A stretch of 64,000 nt of DNA from Anaeropeptidivorans aminofermentans. GTDB lineage: Bacteria > Bacillota > Clostridia > Lachnospirales > UBA5962. The stretch covers positions 1,922,001 to 1,986,000 of the forward strand of contig NZ_OW711693.1 of NCBI RefSeq assembly GCF_940670685.1. The letters are read 5' to 3'. Below, one piece after another: positions 11,154 to 21,017 of this stretch. Made by a program: the position numbers and the translations under genes. Numbering within the stretch: position 1 is the first letter of the stretch; each line of letters opens with the position of its first letter. Under the pieces are notes generated by a model. The model was not told the origin of the DNA, ran no database searches, and saw nothing but the letters and a program-made list of their open reading frames with translations.

Positions 11154-11180
11154 TTAGCACTCTAATCAAGTGAGTGCTAA
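11154..11180 (-). promoter_or_regulatory. CIRCE operator (HrcA binding site)
   Basis: TTAGCACTC, nine bases, GAGTGCTAA: an exact match to the CIRCE consensus with perfect 9-bp arms, placed between the promoter and the hrcA start. Confidence 0.97.
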
Positions 11181-11191
11181 TTCATGATTAA

Positions 11192-11220
11192 AATTTATCA
11201 CTTGAAAGCCATTCTGTCAA
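11192..11220 (-). promoter_or_regulatory. vegetative (sigma-A type) promoter of the hrcA operon
   Basis: On the minus strand a perfect -35 box TTGACA (11215-11220), 17 bases, and a -10 box TAAATT (11192-11197). CIRCE follows immediately downstream, the usual arrangement for class I heat-shock operons. Confidence 0.8.
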
Positions 11221-11319
11221 GTGAATTTTAAACTTTTTTATTACTTTCATATATAAATACTTTTTTTAATTCCTATTTGTCTGATCTTGAATAAAACTTC
11301 CCAAAGATTTTTTGACTTT

Positions 11320-12450
11320 TTAAAAAAGAAAATCCGCCATTACCATATTTGATAAATCAAGGCCTTTGGCTGTAAGAAAAATCCGATTGGCTTCATATAG
11401 TAAGAGCCCTTTTTTTATATTATCATGAATAGTCCCATAATATACGGAAAAAATGTCTTTTCCAAATGTTTTTTTGAATTTTTCAACGTCTATGCCTTTT
11501 ATCAGCCTTAAGCCGAGAAACATAAATTCTTCCATGGCTTCTTTTTCAGAAATTTCATGGGAATTTGTTCTTATATTTTTTAAATTTGAACTGTTTTCTA
11601 TATAAAAACTTAAATCCTCTGTGTTTTCGTATCGTACATTCTCCACAAGAGAATGGGCAGAAAGCCCGAAGCCAAAGTATTCTCCTCTTTCCCAGTATCT
11701 GATGTTATGCTGGGATTCAAAGCCTTTTTTCGAGAAATTTGAAATTTCATAGTGAATGTAATCCTTTGAAGAAAGAGTGTCTATAAGCAGATAATACATT
11801 TTTCTTTCTTCTGATTCCTCCGGAAGGTCTAATTTTCCTTCTTCATATAAATCAAAAAAAGGGGTCCCTTCTTCTATGATTAAGGAATATGCGGATATAT
11901 GCCGTAATCCGAGCTTTGATATGGTTTCAACGGTATTTGAAAACCCTTCAATATCCTGCCCGGGAAGGCCGAACATAATATCTGCACTGATGTTGTGAAA
12001 GCCTGCCTTTAAGGCGTCGTTATAGTTTATTAAAAAGTCTTCGTATTTGTGAATTCTTCCTATTTTTTTCAAAACAGTATTATCCGTTGATTGGAGGCCC
12101 ATACTAAGGCGGTTTATGCCGGAGAATTTTAAAACTCTTAGATAATCCATATTTAATGTTTTAGGATTTGCCTCTATTGTTATCTCCGCATCATCTGCTA
12201 TATGAAGCTTTGAAAGCTCCTCCATTATTTCTGAAATAAACCTAGGAGGAAGGACTGTCGGTGTCCCTCCGCCTATAAAAATGCTCTTTATAAGGTATTC
12301 TTCCAAAAGAGGAGTATTTCTTATCTCCTTCAGCAAAGCGTTTTTATAGCTTTCATACATACCGTCTCTGCCTCTGAAGGATGTAAAATCACAATAAAGA
12401 CATTTGCTAAGGCAAAAAGGGATATGAATATATATTCCTGTATCTTTCAT
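11320..12450 (-). CDS. hemW: radical SAM heme chaperone HemW (oxygen-independent coproporphyrinogen III oxidase-like)
   Basis: 376 residues. The radical SAM cluster motif C13-xxx-C17-xx-C20 is followed by D-F (CLSKCLYCDF). This is typical of HemW rather than HemN, which has a further cysteine. FIGGGTPTVL, LSMGLQSTDN and ISADIMFGLPGQ are further family motifs. HemW members bind and transfer heme; the coproporphyrinogen oxidase label is often used but poorly supported. The ATG at 12450 has GAGGA 8-9 bases upstream; an upstream TTG would overlap the lepA stop region. It is 4 bases after lepA, so the two form an operon. Confidence 0.92.
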   Translation of the reverse strand: MKDTGIYIHIPFCLSKCLYCDFTSFRGRDGMYESYKNALLKEIRNTPLLEEYLIKSIFIGGGTPTVLPPRFISEIMEELSKLHIADDAEITIEANPKTLNMDYLRVLKFSGINRLSMGLQSTDNTVLKKIGRIHKYEDFLINYNDALKAGFHNISADIMFGLPGQDIEGFSNTVETISKLGLRHISAYSLIIEEGTPFFDLYEEGKLDLPEESEERKMYYLLIDTLSSKDYIHYEISNFSKKGFESQHNIRYWERGEYFGFGLSAHSLVENVRYENTEDLSFYIENSSNLKNIRTNSHEISEKEAMEEFMFLGLRLIKGIDVEKFKKTFGKDIFSVYYGTIHDNIKKGLLLYEANRIFLTAKGLDLSNMVMADFLF

Positions 12451-12454
12451 AAAA

Positions 12455-14266
12455 CTATTCCTCGTCAAGCTTAAGCACAGACATAAATGCAGACTGGGGA
12501 ACCTCTACGCTTCCGATTTGGCGCATACGCTTCTTTCCTTCCTTCTGTTTTTCAAGAAGCTTTCTCTTTCTTGAAATATCCCCGCCATAGCATTTTGCAA
12601 GAACGTCTTTTCTTACGGCACGGACGGTTTCTCTTGCGATTACTTTATTACCAATAGAAGCCTGAATAGGAATTTCAAATTGGTGCCTTGGGATTTCTTC
12701 TTTAAGCTTTTCACACATTTTTCTTCCTCTTTCCTGAGCGGTGCCGGCGTGAACGATAAAGCTTAAGGCATCTACAACTTCCTTATTTACAAGGATATCA
12801 AGCTTTACAAGATTTGATTCTTTATATCCGATAAGCTCATAGTCAAAGGAAGCATATCCTCTGGACCTGCTTTTTAAAACATCAAAAAAGTCGTATATAA
12901 TTTCATTCAAAGGCATATTGTAAGTAAGCCTTGCCCTTGTTTCTTCAAGGTATTCCATGCTTACATATTCCCCGCGCCTTTGCTGGCAAAGCTCCATGAT
13001 TGTACCTATATATTCCGACGGAAGAATAATTTCCGCCTTAACGATAGGTTCTTCCATTCTCTCTATTCGGGTAATATCAGGCATATCGCTGGGGTTTGAA
13101 AGCTGAGCTTCCGTTCCGTCTGTCATATAAAGCTTATAAATAACGCTTGGAGCAGTAGTAACTAAGTCAAGATTATATTCCCTTTCAAGTCTTTCCTGAA
13201 TGATTTCAAGGTGTAAAAGGCCTAAAAATCCGCATCTAAAGCCAAAGCCTAAAGCCGCCGAGGTCTCCGGTTCGAAATTAAGAGCGGCATCATTAAGCTG
13301 AAGCCTGTCCAAGGCATCTCTTAAATCAGGATATTTAGAGCCGTCTGCTGGGAATATGCCGCAGTATACCATAGGGTTTACTTTCTTATATCCGGGGAAA
13401 GGCTCTTTGGCCGGATTATCTGCGTTTGTTACTGTATCGCCGATTCTTGTATCCCCTACGTTTTTAATGCTTGCCGTAATATAGCCAACTTCTCCTGCGT
13501 TTAATCCGTCTGAAGGGATGAACTTTCCGGGAGCGAAAAAACCTGTTTCAACAACCTCAAACTCCTTTTTGGTCGCCATAAATTTGACTCTATCGCCTTT
13601 TGAAACCTTTCCGTCTACAACCCTCATAAAAACAATTACACCTTTATAAGCATCATAGAAGCTATCAAAAATAAGGGCTTTAAAAGGCGCTGCAAGATCG
13701 CCGGAAGGCGCCGGTATATCCTGAATAACTCTTTTAAATACCTCATCTACATTAATATCGGCCTTGGCAGAAATCAGCGGAGCATCCTGCGCTGGGATTC
13801 CGATAATATCTTCTATTTCTTTAATGGCGTTTTCGGGATTGGCGCTTGGCAAATCTATTTTATTTATAACAGGAAGAATTTCAAGATTATTATCTAAAGC
13901 AAGATACACATTTGCAAGAGTCTGGGCCTCAACCCCCTGAGCGGCGTCAACTACAAGAACAGCGCCCTCACAGGCGGCAAGGCTTCTTGAAACCTCATAA
14001 TTAAAGTCTACATGGCCAGGCGTATCTATAAGGTTTAAAATATATTCTTCTCCGTTTTCGTCGGTATAGATAAGGCGAACGGCTTGAGCCTTAATGGTTA
14101 TGCCTCTCTCCCGTTCCAGGTCCATATTATCAAGAACCTGCTCCTGCATTTCTCTTTCTGTAAGCAAGCCTGATTTCTGGATAAGCCTGTCGGCAAGGGT
14201 AGATTTTCCATGGTCAATATGAGCTATTATGCAAAAATTTCTTATTCTATCCTGATTAACTCTCAT
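12455..14266 (-). CDS. lepA: elongation factor 4 (LepA) GTPase
   Basis: 603 residues, full length. G1 AHIDHGKST near residue 16, the switch region [11 protein letters not shown]3 DTPGHVDF and G4 NKIDLP are present, followed by the EF-G-like domains and the LepA-specific C-terminal domain ([35 protein letters not shown]). LepA back-translocates or remodels stalled ribosomes on the inner face of the membrane and in the cytosol. SD GGAGG lies before the ATG. It heads the lepA-hemW pair, which leads into the hrcA operon, a conserved order in Clostridia. Confidence 0.97.
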   Translation of the reverse strand: MRVNQDRIRNFCIIAHIDHGKSTLADRLIQKSGLLTEREMQEQVLDNMDLERERGITIKAQAVRLIYTDENGEEYILNLIDTPGHVDFNYEVSRSLAACEGAVLVVDAAQGVEAQTLANVYLALDNNLEILPVINKIDLPSANPENAIKEIEDIIGIPAQDAPLISAKADINVDEVFKRVIQDIPAPSGDLAAPFKALIFDSFYDAYKGVIVFMRVVDGKVSKGDRVKFMATKKEFEVVETGFFAPGKFIPSDGLNAGEVGYITASIKNVGDTRIGDTVTNADNPAKEPFPGYKKVNPMVYCGIFPADGSKYPDLRDALDRLQLNDAALNFEPETSAALGFGFRCGFLGLLHLEIIQERLEREYNLDLVTTAPSVIYKLYMTDGTEAQLSNPSDMPDITRIERMEEPIVKAEIILPSEYIGTIMELCQQRRGEYVSMEYLEETRARLTYNMPLNEIIYDFFDVLKSRSRGYASFDYELIGYKESNLVKLDILVNKEVVDALSFIVHAGTAQERGRKMCEKLKEEIPRHQFEIPIQASIGNKVIARETVRAVRKDVLAKCYGGDISRKRKLLEKQKEGKKRMRQIGSVEVPQSAFMSVLKLDEE

Positions 14267-14791
14267 TTATTTCCTCCAAATTATCTCAATCCACTGTATT
14301 GTAACATAAATATATAATCTTTGAATATATTAAAATTTACTTTAGGAATAAAAATTTTATCTATATAATATTTGCTGTCTAAAACCAATATTTGTATAGT
14401 TCACTTCATGAAACATACGCCTTCCGAAACATAACATGAGTACATTTTTCTTTGCAGAATGTACTCCCCAAAAACAGCATTCGTACATTCCGCTCCATGA
14501 AATGTACTCATGAATGCCTTCTCCCGCATGGGAGAAGGCATTCACATTATACCATAGCATTTTAATGTTATACAAGAATTATTGAATACCTATAGGAATA
14601 TTGCTGAAATCTCTTTAATTTAAACATTGAACCTTTTATTATCCGCAAATTTTACCTATTTATTTTAAGCTCTCTTTTTTCTATTTAACAATTATATCAT
14701 TAATAATCATTTGCTAAAATATTTATATTTATAGGAAATACTTAATTTTTGTGATAAAATAACTCTTATCATATGAGAAAGCGGTGGAAAT
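14267..14791. repeat. intergenic region with family B hairpin repeat
   Basis: At about 14395-14545 there are successive GTACATT/AATGTAC-type palindromes. They end in a perfect 15-bp stem, TGAATGCCTTCTCCC (14511-14525) pairing with GGGAGAAGGCATTCA (14530-14544), followed by CATTATACC, a suffix also seen near 48.6 kb. The remaining AT-rich DNA lies between two divergently transcribed genes (lepA and the membrane cluster) and should hold both promoters, but I cannot place them with confidence. Confidence 0.55.
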
Positions 14792-15769
14792 GTGAGAAAA
14801 AAATTAAAATACTACTATATGAATACTGCCGAGCTTTTAGATGCAGTAATTGAAATATATAAGAAATCCTTCGGGCAGCAGATAGCCCTTTCTATGATTT
14901 TCAGTATTATTTTTTCAGTAATTTTATTTGTAGTAATCTTTTTAGGTGTAATTGCTGTTATGGCTACTTTTATCGGAAACATTGGCTATTCGGATTTTAA
15001 CACCACTATGATGATATTATCTGTTGCTGTATTTATTATATTGATTCTATTTGCTTCTTCTTTGCATAGCGCCCTTTACAGCACAGGAAATATTATACTT
15101 GCCTATAAATCTTACATTGGTGAAAAACCTTCTTTAAAGGATATTGTTAAGCAATGTTTTAAGAAATTTATACCGGTTTTAACCGTTATTTTTGCTCAAT
15201 TTATTGTGCTTATTCCTCTTTTTGTATTTATAGCAGCTTTAAGCGTAGGATATTTTTATTATTTATTCAATATGATTAATACAGGCTTCACTGATATATG
15301 GCTTGCTATAATAATTACAGTTCTTTTTATTATTGCCCTATTAATAACAGGAATTATAAGCATGACAATCACCATAGCCTCTGTTCCTATCGCAATATTT
15401 GAAAAGAAGTATTTTATGTCTGCCGTTTCAAAGGGATTTGCCCTTATAAAAAAAGATTTCAAAAAAATACTTGGGACAGTCGCTATATATTATTTAGTCA
15501 TGTATATTGCTTCTTACAGCTTTTCTGCGTTTTTAGGAATAGGCAAGGCCTTTATAGAACTTCTGTTTCCAAGGGATATTGCGGCTTTTTTATCCGTTTC
15601 AACGGTTTATTTTGATTATATGTTCTCGGCGGTTTTTTCAGTTATTTTAACACCCCTTAATGGAATTTTCTCAGCCGCCGTATATATAAATCAGAAAATA
15701 AAATATGAAGGTTTTGACATTTCATTAAAACTTGATGATTTAAAATCAAAAAACATGTATCAAAATTAA
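14792..15769 (+). CDS. integral membrane protein, first gene of MoxR/DUF58 cluster
   Basis: 325 residues with about six hydrophobic segments (for example LSMIFSIIFSVILFVVIFLG near residue 35). A short basic N-terminus carries NTAELLDAVIEIYKKSFGQQ, a motif seen in membrane proteins described as glycerophosphodiester-phosphodiesterase membrane-domain-like. I do not recognise a catalytic domain. The start is GTG at 14792 behind GGTGG. It is 17 bases before the DUF4129 gene and clearly part of that operon, so a membrane-scaffold role in the cluster is inferred from context. Confidence 0.65.
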   Translation: MRKKLKYYYMNTAELLDAVIEIYKKSFGQQIALSMIFSIIFSVILFVVIFLGVIAVMATFIGNIGYSDFNTTMMILSVAVFIILILFASSLHSALYSTGNIILAYKSYIGEKPSLKDIVKQCFKKFIPVLTVIFAQFIVLIPLFVFIAALSVGYFYYLFNMINTGFTDIWLAIIITVLFIIALLITGIISMTITIASVPIAIFEKKYFMSAVSKGFALIKKDFKKILGTVAIYYLVMYIASYSFSAFLGIGKAFIELLFPRDIAAFLSVSTVYFDYMFSAVFSVILTPLNGIFSAAVYINQKIKYEGFDISLKLDDLKSKNMYQN

Positions 15770-15786
15770 ATTTAAACTAAAGGTGT

Positions 15787-16428
15787 ATGATGATAACATT
15801 TGAAAAGACATTGGAAGAAGTCTTAAAAGCTTCAAAATATGATTATCTTACAGGGCGGCGGGAAAGATTTTCGGAAAAAGTTCTAAATGCCCTGCTGGAT
15901 TTTATAAAGAAAATTCTCGAAAGCCTTAATATTAATATAAATTTTGATAGTAGAGCCGTGAATGCAGATATGATTTTTAATATATTCATCGTTATTTTTG
16001 TAATCATGATTTTTGCCATAATCATATTTATTTCCATGCTCATTATAAAACGGCGTAAAAAATCAAAAATCATATCAGATATTTTTGATGAACTAAAACA
16101 AACTACCATGGGCTTTGAAGAGATTACAGCTTTAGCTGATCAATATGAAAATAATAAGGATTTTCGTCAAGCCGTAAGATATCAGTATCTTGCTTTACTT
16201 CTTATTATTTCTGATAAAAATATAATATATATCCCGGATTCTATGACCGGCGGGCAATTTCTTAAAGAAGTGAAGAAAAACGTTCCCGAGTATTATGAAG
16301 GTGTCAATAATACCGTAAACATGTTTTATCTTTTATGGTTCGGAAATAAATCTGTAACCTGGGAAAATTATGTTAATTATAAGGCCGTCTATACTCAGAC
16401 AATAAAGGAGGTCATGGCGCATGAATAA
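15787..16428 (+). CDS. DUF4129 domain membrane protein
   Basis: 213 residues. One central transmembrane helix (residues about 60-85, rich in I/F/M) is followed by a basic stop-transfer segment and a cytosolic C-terminal DUF4129-like domain (DFRQAVRYQYLALLLIISDK, LWFGNKSVTWENYVNYK). DUF4129 proteins occur next to MoxR, DUF58 and transglutaminase genes; function unknown. Two adjacent ATGs follow AAAGGTGT. It overlaps the next gene by 8 bases, implying translational coupling. Confidence 0.75.
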   Translation: MMITFEKTLEEVLKASKYDYLTGRRERFSEKVLNALLDFIKKILESLNININFDSRAVNADMIFNIFIVIFVIMIFAIIIFISMLIIKRRKKSKIISDIFDELKQTTMGFEEITALADQYENNKDFRQAVRYQYLALLLIISDKNIIYIPDSMTGGQFLKEVKKNVPEYYEGVNNTVNMFYLLWFGNKSVTWENYVNYKAVYTQTIKEVMAHE

Positions 16429-17443
16429 AAAAGCTAGAGAAATCCTCCTGTTTGTTTTGTTAATATTTATTTTTCTTATGGTGACGATTTATACCTCCTC
16501 CGATAAGGCAGTAAATTATCCCGACTATACGACGTTTTCTGCAAATAATGGCGGTGCTTCCTTACTTTTTGACGGCTTAAAGGCTATGGGCCTTCCTGTT
16601 GAGGCTTCTTTAAGGTATATAAATGATACTACAGATATAAACGATATACAGATTATAATCGCCCCTTCCTTTCTGTATTACGATGAAAATCAAAGCCAGG
16701 AAATCGCTGATTGGGTATTAAAAGGCGGTAATCTCTTATTTTTTGAAGAAGATTTATCCTTTACGAGAGAGTATCTGAAAAATAAAATAGACTTTTCGAA
16801 TTTCATCACCAACGGCAGTTTTACAAGAGTAAAACACGGCCTTGGGAATATATATTTCGGTAATGCCGATGAGATAACCAATAAAGCCCTTATGGAAAGC
16901 CCTGAAAAAGGTCAAATCATCATAAATATTATAGGCCTTCATGACTATAATAAAATTTATTTTAACGAAAGCTATCATGGATATGCCGTAAGCGAGCGCC
17001 TATGGGACGGTCTTCCTTTTATGGTAAAGCTTGCATGTATTCAGATATTTATTATTACTGCCGCATGTGTATTATATTTCGGAAAACGCTTCGGCCGCCC
17101 TCTTCCCCTTTATGAGGAAGATGAAAGAGAAGAAAATGAATATGTTTATACCCTTTCAAACTTATATATCCATGCCGGAATGGGAGAAGCCGCAGTGAAT
17201 GCCTATGCCGATAAGTTTTTAGAGTCGGCAAGAATTTATTTTTCCATTTCCCATACGCCTACCCTTGAAGAAGTATATATAGTATGGCTAGAAAACAATT
17301 TAGATAAAAAAACGGAGCTTGAATATTTAAAACATAATTTAAAAACATCTTATGACACGAAAAAAGCCAAAGAACGAAAAGAATTTTACAAAGCAATAGA
17401 ATATTTAAAAAGCTTGAATTTTATATTGAGCAAACTTAAATAA
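16421..17443 (+). CDS. DUF4350 domain membrane protein
   Basis: 340 residues. An N-terminal membrane helix (ILLFVLLIFIFLMVTIYTS) is followed by an extracytosolic DUF4350-type domain (YTTFSANNGGASLLFDGLKA, then QEIADWVLKGGNLLFFEED). A second helix lies near residue 205 (IQIFIITAACVLYFGKRFGR), then an acidic and basic cytosolic tail. The LLFFEED segment is typical of glutamine-amidotransferase-like folds without catalytic residues. A strong SD AAGGAGG lies inside the end of the DUF4129 gene. It precedes the MoxR gene by 15 bases. Confidence 0.75.
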   Translation: MNKKAREILLFVLLIFIFLMVTIYTSSDKAVNYPDYTTFSANNGGASLLFDGLKAMGLPVEASLRYINDTTDINDIQIIIAPSFLYYDENQSQEIADWVLKGGNLLFFEEDLSFTREYLKNKIDFSNFITNGSFTRVKHGLGNIYFGNADEITNKALMESPEKGQIIINIIGLHDYNKIYFNESYHGYAVSERLWDGLPFMVKLACIQIFIITAACVLYFGKRFGRPLPLYEEDEREENEYVYTLSNLYIHAGMGEAAVNAYADKFLESARIYFSISHTPTLEEVYIVWLENNLDKKTELEYLKHNLKTSYDTKKAKERKEFYKAIEYLKSLNFILSKLK

Positions 17444-17458
17444 GAAAGGAAATTGACA

Positions 17459-18421
17459 ATGAACGTAGAAACAGGGTTTACAGCAGCTCTTGTAAACAAA
17501 GTTAAAGATGAAATTAAAAAAGCCGTTATAAATCAGGAAGAAATTACGGAATATGCCCTTACCTGTATGCTTGCAGGAGGCCATGTGCTTATAGAAGGCG
17601 TTCCCGGCCTTGGCAAAACCCTTTGGGTAAGAAGCCTTTCAAAGGCATTGAATATTGATTTTAACAGAGTACAGTTTACCTCAGACCTGATGCCTGCCGA
17701 TATTTTGGGAACCAAGCTTTATAATATGGAAAAAAGGGAGTTTGAGCTTAAAAAAGGCCCCCTCTTTACAAATTTATTTTTAGCCGACGAAATAAACAGA
17801 ACCCCTCCGAAAACTCAATCAGCCCTTTTAGAGGTTATGGAGGAGCGCTCTATTACCATAGACGGAGATACCTTTCATTTAAATGACCCTTTTATGGTCT
17901 TTGCTACTCAAAACCCTGTTGAGTATGAAGGAACATACCCTCTTCCCGAAGCGCTTACAGACAGGTTTATGATGAAGCTTATTATGAAATACCCAGGGGT
18001 TTCTGCTGAGAAAAAGCTTCTTTCTATGTATAACACAGGGTTTTCAAGCGCTAAAATAGAAACGGCGGAAATCGTTCCCGCGGCAAATGCGGAGGATTTT
18101 AAAAAATGCCGAGAGGAAATCCTTAACGTAAGGGTTGAAGACAGCATTTTAAATTATATCGTAAGTATTATCGAAACGACAAGAAGAGTGAATGCCGTTT
18201 CCATAGGGGCAAGCCCCAGAGGCTCCGTTGCCCTATTGCTTAATGCAAAGGCATTGGCTGCTATAAGAGGCAGAGATTTCTGCGTTCCCGATGATGTTAA
18301 GGAACTTGCCATTCCTGTGCTTCGCCATAGGATTATACTGAAACCGGAGGCCGAAATAGACGGCCTTAAGACAGATAAGGTAATAGAAAATATTCTTTCT
18401 CAAGTGAAGGTACCCCGTTAA
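17459..18421 (+). CDS. MoxR-family AAA+ ATPase
   Basis: 320 residues. Walker A GVPGLGKT near residue 48, Walker B LFLADEINRTPPKTQ and sensor region FATQNPVEYEGTYPLPEA identify MoxR/RavA-type AAA+ proteins, which remodel or load cofactors into partner proteins carrying VWA-like domains. The DUF58 protein right downstream, with a VWA-like fold, is the natural partner. An in-frame TTG six bases earlier is too close to the GAAAGGA, so the ATG at 17459 is preferred. Central gene of the operon. Confidence 0.93.
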   Translation: MNVETGFTAALVNKVKDEIKKAVINQEEITEYALTCMLAGGHVLIEGVPGLGKTLWVRSLSKALNIDFNRVQFTSDLMPADILGTKLYNMEKREFELKKGPLFTNLFLADEINRTPPKTQSALLEVMEERSITIDGDTFHLNDPFMVFATQNPVEYEGTYPLPEALTDRFMMKLIMKYPGVSAEKKLLSMYNTGFSSAKIETAEIVPAANAEDFKKCREEILNVRVEDSILNYIVSIIETTRRVNAVSIGASPRGSVALLLNAKALAAIRGRDFCVPDDVKELAIPVLRHRIILKPEAEIDGLKTDKVIENILSQVKVPR

Positions 18422-18433
18422 GGACGTGTTTGA

Positions 18434-19747
18434 ATGACCTCTAAATTTATAAAAATACTGTCTGCAGGAATGATACCCCTTATTATTTTAGGGTTTATAA
18501 ATAATCAGTTTGCTCTGGTATTTTTCCTTCTGTATAATTTGATTTTAATTGGATTGCTTTCAACTGATAGGATTTTAACCCCCAAAGAAAGCGTCCTGAT
18601 AATAGAGCGTATAAGTGATGACAAACTCTATTTTAAAGATATGAATAAAATAGAGTTTAAAGTGAAAAACATTTATGAAAAGCCTTTAAAAATTGAAATA
18701 AAGGACGATTTTCCGAGCCTGCATTTTAATATTCATTCTTCTGAGCTTTTTAAAACCGTTCAGCCGGGGCAGGAAGAAATATTTTCCTATGAGCTTATCC
18801 CTTCTAAAAGAGGAAGCTATGTATTCCAAAATATTTATTTAAGATATCACGGGATTTTAGGCCTTTGCAAAAAATATGCAGTTATCGAAAGGCCCTTTGA
18901 ATATAAGGTCTACCCTAACCTTAAAAACATCAGCAGATACAGGCTTATCATTCAGAAAAACCGCCTTCTTACTGCCGGAAACAGAAAAGTAAGTCTTAGA
19001 GGCATGGGTACGGAATTTGAGTCTCTTAAGGAATATGTAGAAGGCGACGATTACAGAAAAATTAACTGGATGGCTACGGCAAGAGAAAATAAGCTTATTG
19101 TAAACCAATACGAAGCCGAAAAAAATCAGCCTGTATACATTTTGATAGATACAGGAAGATCCATGAGCTATTCTATCAGGGGCTATAAAAAGCTTGATTT
19201 TTCCATAAACGCCGCCATCATTCTTTCCGATATTGTCAATCAAAAAGGCGATAACAGCGGCCTTATGATTTTTAATACGGAGGTTTCAAGAATCATTCCT
19301 CCGGGGAAAGGCGATTCCCATCGAAATGAAATTATGGAAGCTCTTTATCATATAGAAGATACGAAACTAAGTTCTGATTATCAAGGGGCATTTCTTGAGC
19401 TTGCCAACAGGCAGAAAAGACGAAGCATTGTTTTTATCTTTACCGATTTTGAAACGGGCGAAGAATCAAAGGAGCTCATTGCCGCAATTCCCATTCTTTC
19501 AAAAAGACATGTTCCCGTTATTATCACCATTGAAAATGAAAGCCTTAAAACCATTACTTTATCCGATGGAAATGCTCTTAAGGATACTTATAATAAGGCA
19601 ATGGCAGAAGAACTGCTTCTAAACAGAAAAAACATTATCAGGTCTTTAAATCAGCATGGCATACTCTGTATAGAAAGCCCTGCCGAGGATTTTGCAATCA
19701 ATACCGTAAACCAGTATTTATTATTAAAGCAAAGAGGCTCCGCATAG
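18434..19747 (+). CDS. DUF58 domain protein (VWA-like)
   Basis: 437 residues. Two N-terminal hydrophobic helices (about 5-40) are followed by a beta-rich segment and the DUF58 signature at about 195-235: GTEFESLKEYVEGDDYRKIN, WMATARENKL. After that comes a VWA-like domain with a MIDAS-like DTGRSMS (ILIDTGRSMSYS). DUF58 proteins couple with MoxR ATPases. The gene follows moxR by 12 bases with AAGGA upstream and ends at a very strong terminator, closing the five-gene operon. Confidence 0.9.
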   Translation: MTSKFIKILSAGMIPLIILGFINNQFALVFFLLYNLILIGLLSTDRILTPKESVLIIERISDDKLYFKDMNKIEFKVKNIYEKPLKIEIKDDFPSLHFNIHSSELFKTVQPGQEEIFSYELIPSKRGSYVFQNIYLRYHGILGLCKKYAVIERPFEYKVYPNLKNISRYRLIIQKNRLLTAGNRKVSLRGMGTEFESLKEYVEGDDYRKINWMATARENKLIVNQYEAEKNQPVYILIDTGRSMSYSIRGYKKLDFSINAAIILSDIVNQKGDNSGLMIFNTEVSRIIPPGKGDSHRNEIMEALYHIEDTKLSSDYQGAFLELANRQKRRSIVFIFTDFETGEESKELIAAIPILSKRHVPVIITIENESLKTITLSDGNALKDTYNKAMAEELLLNRKNIIRSLNQHGILCIESPAEDFAINTVNQYLLLKQRGSA

Positions 19748-19790
19748 AAAAGAAGGCGCTGCAAAACTTATTTTGCAGCGCCTTCTTTTT
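19748..19790. terminator. bidirectional terminator after the DUF58 gene
   Basis: AAGAAGGCGCTGCAAAA pairs with TTTTGCAGCGCCTTCTT across CTTA, followed by TTT, and preceded by AAAA for the opposite strand. Its core resembles the terminator at about 47.03 kb (GGTGCTGCAAA / TTTGCAGCACC). Confidence 0.9.
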
Positions 19791-19875
19791 AAATGTATTA
19801 TTTATTTGTTTTACTATATAGTCAATTTGTTTTAAGTCTTTCATGAATATGGACCCTAAAAAGCTTAAAAAAGCA

Positions 19876-19955
19876 AAGTAAATTTAATATGAAGAAGTAG
19901 CAAAAGCCTGCGTGAATATATGGCTTTGCTGCTGTTTAGCTTTAAATTTATTATA
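19876..19955. repeat. family A element, minimal 80-bp copy
   Basis: AAGTAAATTTAATATGAAG, AAGTAGCAAAAGCC and ATGGCTTTGCTGCTGTTTAG, CTTTAAATTTATTATA face each other with only about 12 bases between. This shows the element can exist as little more than its two terminal inverted repeats. Confidence 0.8.
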
Positions 19956-19985
19956 AAAGTAAATTGACTATGCTATTGTTTCATT

Positions 19986-20942
19986 CTAATTCGAGTAGAG
20001 TCCCTTTTTCCTAAAATAAAGATACATAAGAAGAAGTGTTCCAAAAGAGAAAAGGAGCTTAAATACATAACTTATTCCCAGAGGAGTAAAAAAGCCTTCT
20101 ATAATCCCTGCAATTATCAGCATAACAATGATACCGGGAATTAAATATGCCGCTTCCTTAGAAGCCTTAATAACGGCATCTTTTCTCTTATAGGAGCCGG
20201 GCATCAGCATGGCCTTGCCGATCATCAGCCCTGCTCCGCCGCTTATAAAAATTGCCGTAAGCTCAATAAAACCATGGGGTAATATCATAGCAAGGAATTT
20301 AAATACATTTGCCCCGTCTGCAATGACAATGCCTAATAAAGCCCCTATATTGATTCCGTTATAAAAAAGTACGTATAAGGTTCCTATTCCTGCCGTAATG
20401 CCAAAAGCAAAGCTCATAAAACAGACCCTGATATTATTTGTCATAATAAAAGAACTAAATAAGGGATATAAAGCGCTCTGATCGCTTGTAGGGTCAAGGT
20501 TTAAGCTCGATGCATCTATGCCCGGGAAAAAAGCATCTCCCATGCTTCTGTTTATTATGACTGCTATGGTATATAGGATAAGCCCCAGCATAAATACTGC
20601 AAAAGAAGTAAATATATACTTAAAATTATCATTGAAGCTTTTTCTGAAACCTTTAAAAAAATAATTTTTAAATCCTGATATTCCTGATTTTTCTCTTACA
20701 AATATATGATTATGGCTTACGCTTATAATTTGATTTAAATATAAAGAAATATTGCTCTCTGGAAAATGGGTCCTTGCATATGCCAGATGATGGCTTACTG
20801 CCCTATAAAGATCGGTAAATTCCTTTATTTCCTCTTTTTTAAGCCCAAGCATCCCTCTTTTTTCAAGATTCGTATTATAATTTTCAAGGGCATTCCATTT
20901 TTCAATATTTTTTTCTATAAATTTATCTTCTTTCAATTTCAC
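19986..20942 (-). CDS. SpoIIM-family integral membrane protein
   Basis: 318 residues. A soluble N-terminal region (EKRGMLGLKKEEIKEFTDLY, RAVSHHLAYARTHFP) precedes five or six membrane helices with the COG1300/SpoIIM-like patterns FGITAGIGTLYVLFYNGINI and ILPHGFIELTAIFISGGAGL. This long form is the vegetative SpoIIM-like protein usually found with MoxR, DUF58 and RDD genes. It is distinct from the short sporulation SpoIIM at 44.7 kb. The start is GTG at 20942 after AGGTTGG. It is transcribed divergently from the RDD gene 75 bases away. Confidence 0.85.
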   Translation of the reverse strand: MKLKEDKFIEKNIEKWNALENYNTNLEKRGMLGLKKEEIKEFTDLYRAVSHHLAYARTHFPESNISLYLNQIISVSHNHIFVREKSGISGFKNYFFKGFRKSFNDNFKYIFTSFAVFMLGLILYTIAVIINRSMGDAFFPGIDASSLNLDPTSDQSALYPLFSSFIMTNNIRVCFMSFAFGITAGIGTLYVLFYNGINIGALLGIVIADGANVFKFLAMILPHGFIELTAIFISGGAGLMIGKAMLMPGSYKRKDAVIKASKEAAYLIPGIIVMLIIAGIIEGFFTPLGISYVFKLLFSFGTLLLMYLYFRKKGLYSN

Positions 20943-21017
20943 ACCAACCTAATGCTTTAATTTTTCCTTCGTATATGTTATAGTAAATTTGCCTAACATT
21001 TAAAAAAGGAGACTTTT